Below are positions 45,192-57,280 of a stretch of DNA of 64,000 nucleotides, piece after piece (the stretch's first letter is position 1; the number at the start of each line of letters is the position of its first letter). Position numbers and translations under genes: made by a program. The stretch is taken from contig CM073325.1 of the NCBI GenBank assembly GCA_037043015.1, positions 17,401,001 through 17,465,000 on the forward strand, in the 5' to 3' direction. The DNA is from Bryum argenteum (lineage: Eukaryota > Streptophyta > Bryopsida > Bryales > Bryaceae). The notes under the pieces were generated by a model. That model saw nothing but the letters and a program-made list of their open reading frames with translations, ran no database searches and was not told the DNA's origin.

Positions 45192-48100
45192 TCACAATTG
45201 ATAATCAACGAATCTAGGATTCGGTCTCCTTGACCTTTTTGGTAGATGACTACTTGGAGAAGGCTCTTCTTCTCTAGCTCTACCTTTGCCCTTTATGTTT
45301 CTTTGATTTTCATCTTCCACATCAATAGGTCCCGGATCTTCTTCCGCCTTCTCCTTGTTGTCTATTTCAATAAAGGCCTCTACTTCAGCTAAGCATTTAC
45401 CATTGTCGTGATCTTCAGGAAAATTCTCCTCATCCCCTTCCTGTACAAAATGTGCTTCCGCCTCATCCTCTATTAGATCTTCAATTTCCATCTGTGAAGA
45501 AGTAACTATTTTTGGTACCCCTACAAGAAGTGGATTCTCTGTGAATGTTGAGGTTGCCGTGGCTGAAAAGTGGATGTTTTTTCCTCCACCTTTTCTAGCA
45601 GGTGGCAATTGAAGCTCCTTCTCCATGTCACAATCTAAAAAACTACCTGTCAATCTTGGTATGTTTCTTCTCAATAAACCAGGAGAGTTTGGAACTGATT
45701 CCACAACTGTTACCAAATTTGGGTTCTCCTCTGATACATATGTATAGGCCTGGCGCAATCTAGAAGGCTCACTACATGGGTTTCCAAATTTTGTTGCTTG
45801 CGAAATATTCTTACTACGATCAAATATAGTAAAGCCATATTCATCTGATGTGATAGATGTGTGTTGCCGTCTTTGCGAAGCTCCAAACCATTTGCATAGT
45901 ACAAGTACCACTTTTATATATATAAAATCGATTTCAAGAATTTGGTCAATGATACCTACATAATCTTCAAATGGGTTGTCTTTTAATTCATTTGATGTTG
46001 ACTTCATTGAAAATTCACATAAAACATATGAGTTTTTAGTTAATAGACCTTTATCAGCATCTTGGGTACGGAAGTGTTGCCCTCGCATTTTCATGCCTTT
46101 GTAAGACATAGCCGTACTTGGGCATCCATTCGCCAAGCCAAGAATAATGTTGCTAGGTATCAATGTGGAAGAGATATTTTTTTCATTCTGATTTTGAAGG
46201 GTTTGATTGAGCCATTCTAAAAATGACAACAACTTCATTTCAAGTGGATATTCAAATCTACCTCTTCGAACTTCCAACTCCCATTCTTTTCTATATCTTT
46301 CACGTGAAGCATTTGTCTTTGTATTGTAGTCTTCATAAGGCCTGCAATTTGGTTCAACTATCCTTTAGTACTTTTTTTTTTCAAGAACAAAAATTCAAAT
46401 CATTCAATAAAGTGATTAAATAATTGAACTACTTATATTTCAATGTACGGCTATATCTACCAACAACCAAATTCCCAATTGATACAATCAAGCAAATTCT
46501 CAAAGTACACACTTAAGATACGCTTTAAAAACCTCATGAAAATCAATCTTTTGTCAACAACATTAAAAGCTGAATCGAAGATATTCAACTGAAGAGGTAC
46601 AAAAACCCCATGGATTTGAATGACACATTGAGTCATTGTTCAAAAATTGAAAGACTTACCGCTTCCACTCTTCAAATGCCACATTGTTATCCAATATATA
46701 TTGTTCAATGTGTTGTTGAATTTGGGGACTAAGTGGTACCTCTTGTTTTCCTTGTTGTTGAAGAATAAATTTGTCATTATCATACTCATCACTGTTGTCA
46801 TCCAAAATAGCTTGATAAGATTCATTTGGTGCGTTAGGAATATACTCTTTAAGATACCCAATATTTGTAACCAACCAATATGTTTCACTGATACTCCCTT
46901 CTGGTCGTGCCAAATTCTTCACAAAGCTCTTCAACAACTTGAAGTTCCTTTCGACTGGATACATCCACCTCGCATGGATAACACCACATAGAGTAACCTC
47001 CTTCACTAAATGGTAGGTTAAGTGCATGCTAATTGTAAATAGAGTAGGTGGAAACTCTTTTTCTAAAAGACATAATGTTTCACAAACATCATTGATAAGA
47101 TGTGGAAACAATGTTGTATCCAAAACCGGGCTAACTATTTGTTGATAAATACGACATAACCTATAAATAGCTCGTCTTGGTCCAGGTGCCAATAAACCTC
47201 GCAATGCTATGGGAATTACATGTTGCATCAAAACGTGGTAATCATGAGATTTTAAATTTTGCAGTTCACTACCATTTTTTCCTCCAAAAAATGAAGACAC
47301 ATTTGATGCAAACTCAGAAGGTAATTGTAATGTTTTCACCCTTCTTATAAATGTTTTCTTCTCATGAGCATCAAGTACCCATGGTGCTGCGGGTTGAAAA
47401 GCCTTCATTCGATGAGGATCTTTGCGTGTGGGAGCTTCAACTTCGTCTTTTATCCACAAATCTTCTCTTATCATCATGTCTCTTAGGTCTTGTCGCACCG
47501 CACTAGTGTCATTGTCTCCTAAAATAAGCTTCATAAGGTTGAAGCATACATTTTTTTCAACATGCATGGGATCAACCAAGTGTCTAATTCTTAAACTTTT
47601 CCAATATTCCAACATAAAAAAGGCGGACCTACGTTTGAAGATAGGGTTGTTAGAAGCAGAATCTATGAACCACTCTTCTCCGGTCCTTCCGGTAGGAATA
47701 GGGCGCTCTTCCTTTTTAAATCCCAAAACTTCTGAGCTTTCTCTATATATATGATTAGGGTCCAAATAACATCGATGATCTAAATAAACACATTTTTTTA
47801 ACGCTTTGGAGTATCGACCTCTTAATTTTTCTCCACATATTGGACACGCATGATAACCTCCAACTTGACAAGCTGCAGCTATACCATATCCTTGGAGATC
47901 ATGGATGATCCACATAAGAATGCCCCGTAGTTGAAAATCACGTTGTCCTACAATGAATGGAGTTAGTTTTTGGTTAGTTTTGTAAGTGGTAAATATGATT
48001 AAGTCTTGCAATTTTGAAATTCTAACACTTTTACATGTATAAATAAATACATTCATATTAATAATTAATAATTCTATGTAAAACCGTACAACCTTGGCCC

Positions 48101-49382
48101 GTATTAAACTTGATCATAAAGCTTTGTCAAACACGAAATTTCAAAATTCCATTATAATAGAAAATCACAAACATGATCATTCTTATACTTGAATATCTGA
48201 ACACATTCACTACTTTTGAAGTTTGAAAAACTTACCACGTGGTCTTGTAACATCAACTCCTGGTACTCCTTTCCACAAGTCAACTAGTTCACATATGAGC
48301 GGCTCCAAATAAACATCAATGTTGTCTACTTGTTTTTTGCCAGGAATGATTAGTGCTAAAATCATGTAGAAAGGTTTTGTTATTAAGTGGGGTGGCAAAT
48401 TGTAGTTTAAGATATTAACCACCCATGTACTCCACTTTACTGAAAGAGACTTGTATGGATTCACACCATCCAATGCTGCTCCCAAATGTAAACCATTAAA
48501 ATCAGGGTCGATGTTTTCATGAATATGTTTCCAAGCTTCAGAATCGCTTGGATTCATCCATATATTGGGATTTTCGTTTTTTTCTTTTTCATACCCACTA
48601 TAAAGTGACGCTTGATTGTGGCTGCTATATGACCTTAAAAACCTTGGAATTATAGGAAAATGCCTTAAGACTTTCCACGGTGTCTTTCCCTTCCCAGGTC
48701 TATATCTAGGCTCTCCACATTGAGGACATGATACTAGTGCTTCCCTATCTTTGAAGTATATAATACAATTATTTTTGCAACAATCGATTCGATTATAGGA
48801 TAAGCCAAACCTTGATAAATTTTTTTTTGCTTGATGGTGATCAGTGGGAAGATTTTTTAGTTCTAATTTGTCTCTCAATAACTCTAGTAATCCATTTAGT
48901 GCGGTGTCCGTAACTCTGTTCATTACTTTCCATTCTAATAAATTGACCGTAAAAGAAAGCACTCCTGTTTTACATCCTTTGTGGACAGAAACAGAGTCTT
49001 CTTTTTTAAGCTCGTTCAGAAAAGCATCGAACTCCTCATCGTACAAGGTTTCTTGATTAGGTTCATCTAATGAATCTGTTCTATCTGTTTAATGACATGT
49101 GAACAATCAATATTAATTGTAATGAATAAATGGTACAATTCATGAACATGGGTTAACCAAAAACGATGCTAAGATTTATGACAAATGAATTCTGCTTTTA
49201 AAATCCAATAAAAAAAATATTGACTTACCTTTCTGTTCTGGTGCAATAAAATATTTCTCTCTGAAATCGATTGGGGAATCAAAGTGTAATCCGTAACGTA
49301 CATGTTCTTTAATTGTACTCGGCCAACGAAGATGATTTCCTTTGCATTTACTACACCAACATGCTTCTGTTATCTCTTTCAT
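45192..49382 (-). mobile_element. CACTA (En/Spm) transposase gene, TNP2-like, four exons, apparently intact
   Basis: Four exons read in one uninterrupted frame across GT-AG introns: 49,382-49,229, about 49,089-48,236, about 47,947-46,661, and about 46,343-45,192. The first has the CWCSKCKGNHLRW zinc-knuckle-like N-terminus. The second holds the start of the Transposase_21 (TNP2) domain with CCKNNCIIY and CPQCGEPRY. The third continues it (HACPICGEKLRGRYS, VDPMHVEKNVCFN) and then carries a DUF4218-like region with MYPVERNFKLLKSF. The fourth has a DUF4216-like segment (VVLVLCKWF) and a basic tail KRSRRPNPRF. All are standard parts of plant CACTA transposases, which cut and paste elements with CACTA ends. 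I found no disabling change. I could not identify the element's own CACTA termini with confidence. The gene sits in the interior of the 13.6 kb inverted-repeat structure. Confidence 0.88.
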
Positions 49383-49960
49383 TTTTGTTTGTTTAGATTT
49401 TGAAGTTAGTAGCTTGATTTCGTAAAAGAAGGAGAAATGGAATTTAGCCTAGAACAATAGATATATAGAGCAAACACATATGAAACATATACTAAAGTGC
49501 TCACAAAAGAAAACCTTAAATAATGAAAATCAAAGTAAAATTATGAAAATTAAAGTAAAACATGAAATTTTAATACAGAATTTGGATTAGACAACATTTA
49601 CATTTACTTTTTATTTTTATTTTTAACTGTGCTTTTCTTAACAATACCTAGTTTTCCAAACCCAACTCAAAACTTTTACCAATTTTAATTCAAAAAATTA
49701 CAAGAACTAGATCCAAAGTTTACGTAAAACAATTTTGCCTTTCAAAATTTGAAAATTTGAAGTAAGGAATTTTTTGAAAATATTCATCATGAAGGCACCT
49801 TTTCAATTTCCCCCTAAACCAATTACAATAAATGTTGGTATTAGATTTCAACATTTACAAAAAGCCAAATGAGTTTACTTTTTTATTTTTATTTTTAATT
49901 AAGCATCACGTTATTTTGCGAGATTTAAAAAAAAAATTCTTTTCAAATGACTAAGATCCA

Positions 49961-50089
49961 ACATATCATAAGTGCTTGCTCATATGAACGACCCCGAATT
50001 TGATTAACGACTCTTCGTGCTTTATCGGGAGACATACGTATATGTTTGGCCAAAGCCCGGGCTTCAAAATTTGATTTCTTATATTTCAT
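49961..50089 (-). pseudogene. rpl22: rpl22 5' fragment (plastid-derived)
   Basis: The first 43 codons of plastid ribosomal protein L22 ([20 protein letters not shown], then [17 protein letters not shown]) are present. The frame then runs into unrelated sequence at the insertion edge. The gene is truncated and without a promoter it can use in the nucleus. Confidence 0.88.
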
Positions 50090-50106
50090 GGAGCTTCATC
50101 TCCTAA

Positions 50107-50385
50107 TTAACGACGAGATTTTTTATCACTTTTTGCATGCCCTCGAAAATTTCGTGTAGGTGCAAATTCTCCTAGTTTGTGACCTATCATACGATCTGTT
50201 ATATAAATAGGTAAATGTTCTTGTCCATTATGAACAGCAATAGTATGTCCAATCATTGTGGGTACAATAGTAGATGCTCGAGACCAAGTAATTATAATTT
50301 TTCTTTCCTTTTTTAAATTAAGATTTTCAATTTTTTTTAATAAATGATTAGCTACAAAAGGACCTTTTTTTAGTGAACGTGTCAT
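50107..50385 (-). pseudogene. rps19: rps19, complete frame in plastid-derived insert
   Basis: The frame encodes all 92 residues of plastid ribosomal protein S19 (starts [18 protein letters not shown], includes [16 protein letters not shown], ends DKKSRR), the normal length. It lies 17 bases before rpl22 as in plastid genomes. In the nucleus it lacks a transit peptide, so it is best seen as a recent, still-open but non-functional copy. Confidence 0.9.
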
Positions 50386-50438
50386 TACAACTACCTTCTA
50401 TTTGTATGTATATTTTTTTTCAAATTTTTTTAATTTAA

Positions 50439-50878
50439 TTACCCATTTTTACGACGACGTAAAATTAAAAAATTACTATATTTTTTAATTTTTCGAGTTC
50501 TTGCTCCAAGTGCAGTACGACCCCATGGAGTTAATGGCTTTTTTCTTCCAATAGGAGCTCGGCCTTCACCACCTCCATGAGGATGATCTATAGGATTCAT
50601 AACAACTCCCCTTACTCGCGGACGTTTTCCCAACCATCGTTTTGATCCAGCTTTACCGATACTTTTATTATTAGCATCAGCATTTCCAATTTGTCCAATT
50701 GTAGCTAAAGAATTTTGAGATATTAAACGAACTTCACCAGAAGGTAATCGTAAAGTAGCTAATTGACCTTCTTTTGCAATAAGTTTTGCAATAGTTCCGG
50801 CAGTTCTTACTAATTGTCCACCTTTACCAGGTGTTATTTCTATATTATGTATAGCAGTACCTAAAGGCATATTGGTTG
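50439..50878 (-). pseudogene. rpl2: rpl2 exon 2 in plastid-derived insert
   Basis: Exon 2 of plastid ribosomal protein L2 is open from [20 protein letters not shown] to the stop after LILRRRKNG, with the conserved [20 protein letters not shown]. The upstream bases (about 50,879-50,955) carry the 3' end of the group II intron, including a domain V-like hairpin (AGCTGTATGC...GCTTGTACAG). The intron boundary, not a start codon, defines this exon; exon 1 is absent. Residues such as [18 protein letters not shown] and PWGRTALG look moss-like from memory. Confidence 0.88.
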
Positions 50879-51060
50879 AAGTAGACTTTATTTTTGTTAA
50901 TAAAGAAAATAAAATCTCTTCCCAAACTGTACAAGCTTTTCTCAAAGCATACAGCTTTCTAGATGTATATTTAATAATATTAATAATTATTTTAATTATT
51001 CCTTATAATTATCTTTATTATTTATTATTTTTATCTACATCCTAGTTGTTTCTTCATCTA

Positions 51061-52687
51061 ACGTACTTTTTTTGTATAACATTAGAATGAATGACTTTAT
51101 AAATTTACATTAAAATTTTTTGTTTAATTATAACTTAGGAGGCTTGGTTTTTGTTAATAAAAATCACTTTACAGTTTCAAAATTGCCTTTGACCATCAAT
51201 TTGAATGTGATTAATTTATTTTAGTTCACCTTCATCTTAATTCAATCTTCACTAAAGTGCATTCCATTAATTCAAATACTTTATTGTATGGGCTTTTGAT
51301 CAAAAAACTTTTACAACACAAACTAGACTTGATTTTTTTTTTTAATTTCACATAATTGGAATCTAACCGCAAATGATTTCATTCCATTAATTCATACTTT
51401 ATTGACCTTGGAAGAAGAAGATATGGCTCTTCAAAGTTTCTGGATGTACATCCACAAATCCACAATGTCGTTTTTTGACATCGTAGGCGTTTAAGGGTTA
51501 AAGCGAATAATAGTGTTGATTATACTAATTAGTTCATAAATGCATTGATTTCTAACCTTTCATAAGAATATCTACAAATTATATAATAAGATATCTCTTT
51601 GTAAATAGTGTAAATAAGTGTGTTTTACACCCAATATTCGAGTCAAACAGTTAGATGTACCCCTAATTTGACCCCTTTTTGTAAGACTATTGAACACCAA
51701 AGTTTGAGTTTAGTGTTGAATTTAGTCATTTGTAAGTTAAGTAGGGATGAAACATAACCACTATTGTGAGAAGACATAATTATTGTTGTGTTTTGAGTGA
51801 TTTTCAAGGCACGAACTGTGAAAAACATGACCATGTTGTCTTCTGGTGGCTTTAAACACAAACTACCTTTCAATGGGTATTTTTCTAAAACCTTTGACTC
51901 AATTGAAGATCTATAAGGAACAACGACTCCCATCCTCCCAATTGGTGTTATGAATTTCGAACAAGCATCCAAGGTTAGGTTGAAGAGACACTCTATTCAT
52001 TGGACGGTTGATGTTATCTGTTCACACGAAGGTTCAAGGCATGACAAAATAATAATGGCTTGTAGGTGGAAGTGGCGGTCCAAGGACAATGGAATTGTAT
52101 TTCAAAATTGTGGGGGTTGAGGAATGACAAAATGGCATGCAAAGGCCCATGTGAGAACGGGATCTTTTGACGATGGGCGGTTTTGGGGAAAGTCGTCGCC
52201 ATCAAGCTGGCTACGAACTGCTGTACGTGGAGGCGAGTTGGGCTGGAAGTACGGTGGGACGACGCCAGCCCCAGCGGTGGGACATTCGTGCGCTTGCTCA
52301 GGAGGCCTGCACCTTCGCAGAAAGCACACGAGTGATGAGCGGACGCGAGGAACTCCGACGAGGGACGACCGGTAAGTTATCTTTTCCTCGGCGAAGGAAG
52401 ATGGGTCCCGATAGATCTGGCGGCGCTAGCACGATCCAGCTGCGCGTATTCTACGCGTGGAGGTGAAAGCGAGCATGGCCCCCGCTAACTTAGCTAGCCC
52501 TGGTTTGCCCTCCCGCAAGGGGATGTCGTTGCGAAATTGCCAGCGGGTGGACGGACGGACGGACGAAAGGAAGGTAGGATGCTATCGTAGATAATGAGCC
52601 GACTAGCGGTACTATGAATGCGTTCCCCCCCTCTGCCAGAAGGCTTTTCAGGTCTCAGTTGATTCAGGTTGGAGGTGGCAGTTGCGT
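51061..52687. other. Spacer between plastid insert and right arm
   Basis: AT-rich to about 51.9 kb, then clearly GC-richer to 52.68 kb with several overlapping 60-99-codon frames that resemble no family. A GGAC run lies near 52,548-52,565. No gene is supported. Confidence 0.4.
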
Positions 52688-54088
52688 AGTCGATGGCGCA
52701 GAAGCATCAAACTCCTCAGCAGAGCTCTGTTGCGTTTCCGAATAGTGTTCCGAGGAAGTGAATTGGTGATGTTGCATCATCGCGCAAACACCTCGTTGTC
52801 CTCGGCATGAGTCAGGCTGTGGACGGGTGGTAAAGTCTTCGTATCGTTTTCATTCACAGCACACGTGACTGTGACTAGTTATCGTTTAATCTTCGACTGG
52901 CTCATGAATCGACTTTTGTCGCCACGGGCACGGTGGGAAGTTGATGCGGCATTCTGGAAGTGAGGTATCTTGAAGATCTTTGACGAATTCGGGCGTTGAG
53001 TGATAAGGTGAGTTTCGGTGATCGAGTTTCGGAAAGAGAACTTGTGTCCGATCGTTTCCAGCACTTTTGACGTACAGTGACTAGTTATTGTGCATCGTTC
53101 GACGACAGTAGCTTATTGAATTTTTCATTTATTTGCCGGCATGCTGCTAAGTCTATGTGGCGTACTGGCAGTGACGAATCTTGAAGGGCGTTGACTAGTG
53201 CGTGGAGAATTGTGATATAGTGAAAGAGAGCTAGATTGTGACCAATCATCTGCAGCATGCACCCCTCTGACCGGCCACATTTCAAATCGAGCTCCTACAC
53301 AAGCTTTCTCAGAACGGGGACTGTGCGAACTTTATTTGGCATTTTGGCAGCGAACTACATATCTTGAACGAAGTTGGGCGTTGACTGCTACAGTGTCTTT
53401 GTGGAGTTACTGAAAGTGAGTTCGTGACTGATTATTACAACACTCGTGACTGTGTTTAGTAACTATTCACTCTTCGAATGGTTTGATCGGCTTATTAAGC
53501 TCTTCACTCAAGTTTTTTGTCAGTCCAGAAACAGTGCAAAGTTAATTTGGCATTCCGGCAGTGACGAATCCCAAACATTGGACTTAGTAAACTACGAAGC
53601 GTTTCGAGATCTACTGATTGTGAGGTTGTGGCCGATAATTAGCCGCACTCGTGACTGTGGCCAGTACGTCGGCACTCGATCTTCTCCTAGCTTGTCGAGG
53701 GCTACACTCGACGAGTTATGTTATTACTAGCCCGGTGCGAGGTTTAAGTTGCAATTTAGCATTGCAGAAACTTGAGGGTCACATCTTAATTGAAGTGGAA
53801 GTTGAGTATTGTCTTGAGCCCTGTACATTGTAACGTGGATATGCATCCACATTGTGTGGATTACATGTATGAAGAGACATGCAGTTTCAATGAAGCTTAT
53901 GAGAATTTCAGGATTGAGAAAGAGAGCAATTGAGAATGTTCAACCACAAATCCTACTGATATCAGAGATATTGGACAAGGTGTCATGTCACTCTGATTTT
54001 AAATCAAATTCATCAACACACACTTGACCATCAGGTACACAAAACCAATGATTCATAAAATCATCCCAAATTGAGAAAAGTCATATGC
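52688..54088 (-). repeat. Right arm of 1.4 kb inverted repeat
   Basis: A 1,401-base inverse copy of 40,467-41,868. The outer border is sharp: both arms end at GCATATGAC and the flanks then differ at once. The inner borders are also sharp (AGTCGATGGC). Near identity implies very recent duplication or gene conversion. Confidence 0.92.
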
Positions 54089-54983
54089 TGGGACACATGT
54101 AGCAGAAGCGACCTCCTCCTTCTATCACCGGAGGAGCGTCGGGTGACCCCATTCGCAAGGATGTTCGATGATGAAAATCGAATGGATGCTTTGTATTGTG
54201 AAGAGACATTCATTTTTGTTTTTCTCCAGTCATTCACTTTTCGTCAATGGAGAACGTCGAGACTTCGGAGAGCCGTTTCTAACCGTTCTATAACGGTCAA
54301 TCTGATTTATATAAATTTCTACTTCTACAGATCAGGTAGCATAGCATTCCGACCTCTTTCTGTCTATTCTCATTCTTTGTTGACAATTGTCTCTCACTCA
54401 TGTTTTTAGTGATAAACAAGAGATTAGCTAAGCACATCGGGAGCTGTAGAGCACCATAGGGCGCCGGCGCGGTGATCTCATCGATCGACAAAGCTGAAGC
54501 TTGCTACCGAGACTGTGCCGAAACCTACTATCGAGACAGCGCCGCAACCTGCTACCGAGACAGTGTCAACACTTCGGCATCGCGCTTTGGACACATTTGG
54601 CAACTCCGGGCACTCCTTCACAATCCACATTTTTTACTGTTTAGTTTTGCTAGATCTAACCTTGCTCTTTCATCGCAAATAATTGCTCCTTACACTTGTT
54701 CTGTGCATAGCGGTTTGAAAAATTGTTGGTTGTTCATTGTTGAATTGTTGGTTCTTTTTATTATTTTGTTTTTTCTTTTTACTAATATTTTTCTTTAATT
54801 ATTTGTACTTTTAATTCTCTAAAAAAAATATTTAGTGGATTGTAAAGTAACTAAATTTGTAGATTTAATTAAGTTATATATAATTATTTTCCCTCTTGTA
54901 TTTTTTTTGTTTTTTTGTGTATAACTTTGATTTTTTTTTTTGTTCCTAACCCAAACCTCACACTATATAGAAAAAATTAAAAA
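54089..54983. other. 5' flank of Merlin ORF
   Basis: The left part has a GC-rich stretch and a small direct repeat (CTACCGAGAC near 54,501-54,561). The right part is very AT-rich. I found no terminal inverted repeat that I could pair across the transposase. Confidence 0.35.
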
Positions 54984-55898
54984 ATGGCCACAATTACAAT
55001 GCACGAGTTTACAGAGAGAACTAAGAATTTGGAATCTTGTATTGCTTTTGCTCAGGATTTGCAACTACTTCCAGTTAGGATGGATTGTGAAGCTTGTGGT
55101 ATGGTTATGGGTAAAGTAAGAGAGAGAAGGAGGTTAGATGGTTTTATATGGAGATGTGGACGGGTTGGTTGTAGAAAAACAAAATCTGCAAGAACGGGGA
55201 CATTTTTTGAGAAATCCAAGTTAACCCTTCAACAAGCACTTACTCTAATGTATTGTTGGGCTACTAAAACGAGTCAAATGGTAGCTCTTGTCCATGGTAA
55301 CATTGGAGATTCTCATACAACCGTAGATTGGTATAATTATTGTAGAGAAATTTGTTTACTAGTAATAAATGATGAAGATGTGGATAGAATTGGAGGTGAA
55401 GGAAAAATAGTGGAGATTGATGAAAGTAAGTTTGGAAAAAGGAAATATAATCGTGGTAGGCGAGTAGAAGGACAATGGGTTTTTGGAGGTGTCGAACGTG
55501 GATCGGATAATGTTTTTTTAACATGTGTCCCTAATCGAACGGCGGAAACATTAGAAGAAATAATTGTAAAATTTGTCGAACCCGGAAGTACTATTATTAG
55601 CGATTGTTGGCGTGGTTATAACAGGGAGCGCTTGTGTTATTTAGGCTATTCGCACGAAACGGTGAATCACTCCTTACATTTTCGTGATCCAAATACGGGA
55701 GCGCATACTAATACCATCGAAGGAACATGGAGTGCAGTAAAACGTTCTTTACCGCAATATGGTACAGTAAAGAAACATTATAATAGTTATTTTGCAGAAT
55801 ATCTATGGCGACGAAAGTATGTTCAAAATGTTGGTAGTGCATTTTTCACTTTAATAGAACATATTGTACAATATCATCCTATCCTTGGTCCGGTTTAA
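54984..55898 (+). mobile_element. Merlin / IS1016-type (ISXO2-like) transposase, intact 304 aa
   Basis: A single-exon open frame for a DDE transposase of the IS1595/IS1016 clan, the group that includes eukaryotic Merlin elements. The N-terminus has the family zinc ribbon: C35-x2-C38 and C58-x4-C63. The catalytic residues are in place: D146 in VEIDESKFGKRKYNRGRR, D207 in IISDCWRGYNRE, and E246 in HTNTIEGTWSAVKR. Length is typical. Start codon and stop are clean, with no disabling change. The terminal repeats and 8-9 bp target duplication expected of Merlin could not be found by eye, so element borders are unknown. AT-rich flanks of 1-2 kb on each side may belong to it. It could alternatively be a domesticated copy. 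Confidence 0.9.
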
Positions 55899-57167
55899 TA
55901 AATTAAAAAAATGACTTAACATTGTTAACCTTCAATCTTATTTTTTTGTCCAATTATGTAAAAAAAATGATGTTGGAAGTTCAAATTAGGGAATGATTGG
56001 AAATATCATTCTTCACATATATAAATATAAATAAGAAATTTTAAATCCAAATACCTCGACCTAATAAAGTGGACGATCATAACTTCCTAATATGAGGAAA
56101 AAATTCATCATTCAATAAGTGTTTATTATTTTCAAAAATAAAATTACAAAGCAAATTTGATTATAATTTAGAAATTGAATGTTTTATATTCAACTTTTAA
56201 GTTCAAGAAATAGAAGTTGTCAAGTTTGTGAATTTTATGTTTTTAAACCTTGATTGAAAATTGATAATTATGATTGGCTTAAATTATATTTAGAAATAAT
56301 AATATTTGTGCATAAAAAAAAGAAGTTTAGACACTAAAGTTTTAAAAAACTAATCACAGACATGTACCCTTAAGTGTATGCTTAAGGGTTTAAAGTGGCA
56401 ATAACGGCCAGTTAACCCCGTAAGAGCTCAACCAACCATTTTATGGTCGATTCCGATTTTTGAGGAGTTTTGAAAGACTAAAAAAAGATGTTTTGACATT
56501 TGGACTAGCTCTTATGGACCTTACAAAAGTATGGGATCATCAAAATTATTTTAGGAAAATGGGATCTATTTTTCCCGAATTACTTGGAAGTGGCTGAAGT
56601 GACCAAAATTTTAAATAATAGAGGAAAAATACAAAAGAGGGGACAAGAAATAATTTAAAATATTTAACAAGCAAATTTTACCTTGTTAAAATTATGGAAA
56701 CGAAAAAATAAATCATAGGACATACGGGTCTATAGGCTGGGTTTTACTTGCAAGTATTTAAAACCACCGAAACTTTGAAAAGTTGTAGAAAAATAGATAA
56801 ATGGGTTGGGGATAATTAAAAATTTTATTTTCTAATATAAACCGTATGAAGGTGATGGAATGATAAAAATTCATAGGACTAATGCATCAATATTACATAG
56901 CCGATGTCCACATTATATATCACTCTTTTAAAAATTGGTTATTTGTAGTCATCAAATTGCTTCAAAGAATATGTATTAATTCAATTAAAAAAATTACATA
57001 CTTATTGCTTTTGTATTTCAAAGGTTTTGCTACAAATACAAATTTCAAATAATTGTAAGGAAGAAGGGTGTTTTTGTGTGTGTGCATCCGTCTGGACATG
57101 ACAATTTAGACATGGAACTTGCTTGGAGGCTTATACATTGACTATTAACAAGGTATAAGGGCAAATC

Positions 57168-57280
57168 CTTTCAAGAGTTGACAAATGTTGTCCATTCAAG
57201 AGTTGACAAATGTTGCCCTTTCAAGAGTTGACAAATGTTTGAACACAAAATCCTTTCAAGGGTGACAAATGTATTTAGCC
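57168..57280. repeat. ~27-bp tandem repeat (TTTCAAGAGTTGACAAATGT)
   Basis: Four head-to-tail copies of a unit containing TCAAGAGTTGACAAATG start near 57,170, 57,196, 57,224 and 57,257; the last is altered. It is a small local minisatellite. Confidence 0.75.

Larger units (their letters stand above)
49961..51060 (-). other. Nuclear insertion of plastid DNA (NUPT): rpl22-rps19-rpl2
   Basis: On the minus strand the order rpl2, rps19, rpl22 is the standard plastid ribosomal cluster order. It is cut inside the rpl2 intron on one side and after about 43 codons of rpl22 on the other, and is surrounded by nuclear transposon DNA. The left junction is near 49,961, where the rpl22 frame stops matching. 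The right junction lies in the intron, about 51.0-51.1 kb, and is not sharp. The retained frames are open, so the transfer is probably recent. Confidence 0.9.

Noticed and set aside
50107-50945. Functional nuclear rps19 and rpl2 genes
   Set aside because: There is no transit peptide, rpl2 exon 1 is missing, plastid gene order and intron remnants persist; this is a plastid DNA insert.
44019-51611. CACTATTT words near 44,020 and the inverse near 51,604 as CACTA termini
   Set aside because: Similarity fades after about 12 bases and the flanking triplets (TTA and TAA) are not direct repeats. It remains possible but unsupported.
44034-54835. CACTAAATATT at 44,034 with its inverse at about 54,825-54,835 as termini of the CACTA element
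   Set aside because: The match is only 11 AT-rich bases, the pair would include one arm of the inverted repeat but not the other, and there is no 3-bp target duplication.
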